Source of the DNA: Acinetobacter dispersus
GTDB taxonomy: Bacteria > Pseudomonadota > Gammaproteobacteria > Pseudomonadales > Moraxellaceae
NCBI RefSeq assembly: GCF_009884975.1
Contig: NZ_CP041970.1
Coordinates: 558,001-622,000, forward strand
Length of the DNA: 64,000 nucleotides
Direction of reading: 5' to 3'
Every line of letters begins with the position of its first letter. Positions within the stretch are counted from its first letter, which is position 1. This document shows, piece after piece, positions 62,995-64,000 of the stretch. Under the pieces are notes generated by a model. That model ran no database searches. It had not been told where the DNA came from and was given only the letters and a program-made list of their open reading frames with translations. Both the position numbers and the translations under genes were made by a program.

Positions 62995-63344
62995 AATTGT
63001 TCTGCTCGTTTCGAAGTCAAATCCTTTAACCCAATTACAGATAAATCATCGCAGCGATCACGTTGTTGATTTACGTTTTTATCTTAGCCGATGCAATTTA
63101 AAATTTTTGTATCATCAAAGGACAGAATCATGCGCTTTGATCTCAAAATCTCTTATTAAGAATCAATAAAATAAGCCATAATTTCATCATAACTCTTTCA
63201 TTTGACTTTGGTTATTTCAAGCTGGCATCCACGGTCAAGCCTTTATAGCTGAATCTCATTATTTTCCATAGATATGTCTTTTAATCCATTTAAAAAAGGA
63301 TTGAACGATTCTACTGACAAGGTTTTATCAGTTTGGAGTGGGAA
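62995..63344. other. 350-bp intergenic region between araC-type gene and monooxygenase
   Basis: No gene is seen. It should hold the divergent promoters and the AraC-type operator. The monooxygenase ribosome site GGAG (63335-63338) lies six bases before its ATG. AATCC...GGATT pairs near 63281-63303 form only a weak hairpin. Confidence 0.35.
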
Positions 63345-64000
63345 ATGTCAGATTTAAATCAAGTTACTGTTGTGGATGATTATGCTCTGGATGTTGTGAT
63401 TATTGGTGCAGGGTTTTCAGGCATTGCAGCAGGAGTAAAGCTTCAGAAAGAAAAAATGAATAATTTTATTATTATTGAGAAATCAAATGAGGTGGGTGGT
63501 GTTTGGCGAGAGAATACCTATCCAGGTTGCGAGTGTGATGTACCATCTTCTATTTATTCTTATTCATTTGCACCGAATCCGAATTGGAGTCATATTTTCG
63601 CAAAACAGAAAGAGATACAGCAGTATATTAAAGATGTCGCAAGACGCTTTAACATGGATCAGCATATTTTATTCAATACCGAGCTACGTCAAGCTGCTTG
63701 GTCACAGCAGCAACAAGCTTGGCTGATTGAAACCAGCAACGGAACATATAAGGCAAAATTTATCTTTTTTGCCACAGGTCCTCTAAGTGAACCCACCACA
63801 CCTGATGTGATTGGTTTAGATCATTTTCAAGGACATATTTTCCATTCTGCACAGTGGGATCATTCAGTTGATCTGAGTAACAAGCGTGTTGCCGTGATTG
63901 GTACAGGTGCATCTGCAATACAGATTATTCCGGCGATTCAACCCATTGTGAAGCAACTGTATGTGTTTCAACGAACGGCACCATGGGTAATTCCAAAGCC
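63345..64000 (+). CDS. Baeyer-Villiger-type flavin monooxygenase, 3' end outside window
   Basis: The frame opens at the ATG at 63345 and is still open at the window edge (218 residues seen). FAD motif GAGFSG (21-26), EKSNEVGGVWRENTYPGCECDVPSSIYSYSF, the BVMO fingerprint FQGHIFHSAQWD (161-172; F-x-G-x3-H-x3-W-D) and the NADPH motif GTGASA are present. It would insert oxygen next to a ketone using NADPH and O2. The substrate is unknown; control by the divergent AraC regulator is likely. Confidence 0.9.
   Translation, partial: MSDLNQVTVVDDYALDVVIIGAGFSGIAAGVKLQKEKMNNFIIIEKSNEVGGVWRENTYPGCECDVPSSIYSYSFAPNPNWSHIFAKQKEIQQYIKDVARRFNMDQHILFNTELRQAAWSQQQQAWLIETSNGTYKAKFIFFATGPLSEPTTPDVIGLDHFQGHIFHSAQWDHSVDLSNKRVAVIGTGASAIQIIPAIQPIVKQLYVFQRTAPWVIPK

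Noticed and set aside
1..64000. CRISPR arrays, rRNA, tRNA, insertion sequences, prophage or toxin-antitoxin systems
   Set aside because: None was recognised by reading; a dedicated scan (tRNA and repeat finders) would be needed to exclude degenerate copies.

Overview
The window looks like chromosomal DNA of an Acinetobacter species or close relative. It is A+T-rich and uses ATG starts with short AGGA/GAGG ribosome sites. Its catabolic genes are typical of that genus: a DcaP-type porin, an aromatic-acid/H+ symporter, a leucine/isovalerate (liu) operon, GABA and beta-alanine modules, and an Acr1-like reductase. This assignment rests on recognising protein families by eye; no search was run. I saw no rRNA, tRNA, CRISPR array, insertion sequence or integrase.

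Layout. 1-244: 5' part of a small secreted protein, truncated by the window edge. 0.56-4.4 kb: a polar amino-acid ABC importer operon (two permeases, ATPase, two tandem paralogous lipoprotein binding proteins) ending in a strong terminator. 4.5-14.2 kb: single genes and small divergent pairs, namely a VOC protein, a TorF-type outer-membrane protein, HxlR/MFS, copC-copD, a Tet-like MFS, an Fsr-like MFS with an AraC regulator, and a YcaQ-like glycosylase. 14.2-18.9 kb: a fused indolepyruvate:ferredoxin oxidoreductase with a divergent LysR regulator. 19.1-28.2 kb: liuABCDE on the minus strand with a divergent TetR regulator and an acyl-CoA ligase, followed by biotin synthase (methylcrotonyl-CoA carboxylase needs biotin) and a methyltransferase. 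30.3-38.6 kb: DcaP-type porin, AAHS symporter, LysR, omega-amino-acid transaminase, CoA-acylating semialdehyde dehydrogenase and APC permease, which fits uptake of beta-alanine or a related omega-amino acid and its conversion to acetyl-CoA or propionyl-CoA. 38.6-44.7 kb: an EamA exporter with an Lrp regulator, then gabR divergent from gabT-gabD (GABA to succinate). 44.7-46.4 kb: a very A+T-rich islet of poorly characterised small genes. 46.5-47.3 kb: an Acr1-like short-chain reductase.

47.4-62 kb is the most interesting part. An IclR regulator is divergent from a tightly packed 12-gene plus-strand operon: Rieske ferredoxin, a 99-aa recombinase-like HTH protein, Rieske oxygenase alpha subunit, SDR, type I extradiol dioxygenase, FAD ferredoxin reductase, MFS transporter, cupin, alpha/beta hydrolase, a second SDR lacking the YxxxK catalytic pair, an aspartate-dehydrogenase-like protein, aldehyde dehydrogenase and a TPP enzyme. 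A porin follows. Counting the ferredoxin there are thirteen reading frames from 48485 to 60583, then the porin. Near-identical 20-bp palindromic sites lie upstream of the IclR gene, the first operon gene and the porin, which suggests one regulon. The enzymes predict ring dihydroxylation, meta-cleavage and hydrolysis of an aromatic substrate, plus an unusual amino-acid/2-oxo-acid branch. I cannot match this gene set to a named pathway.

The window ends with an AraC regulator divergent from a Baeyer-Villiger-type flavin monooxygenase that runs off the edge.
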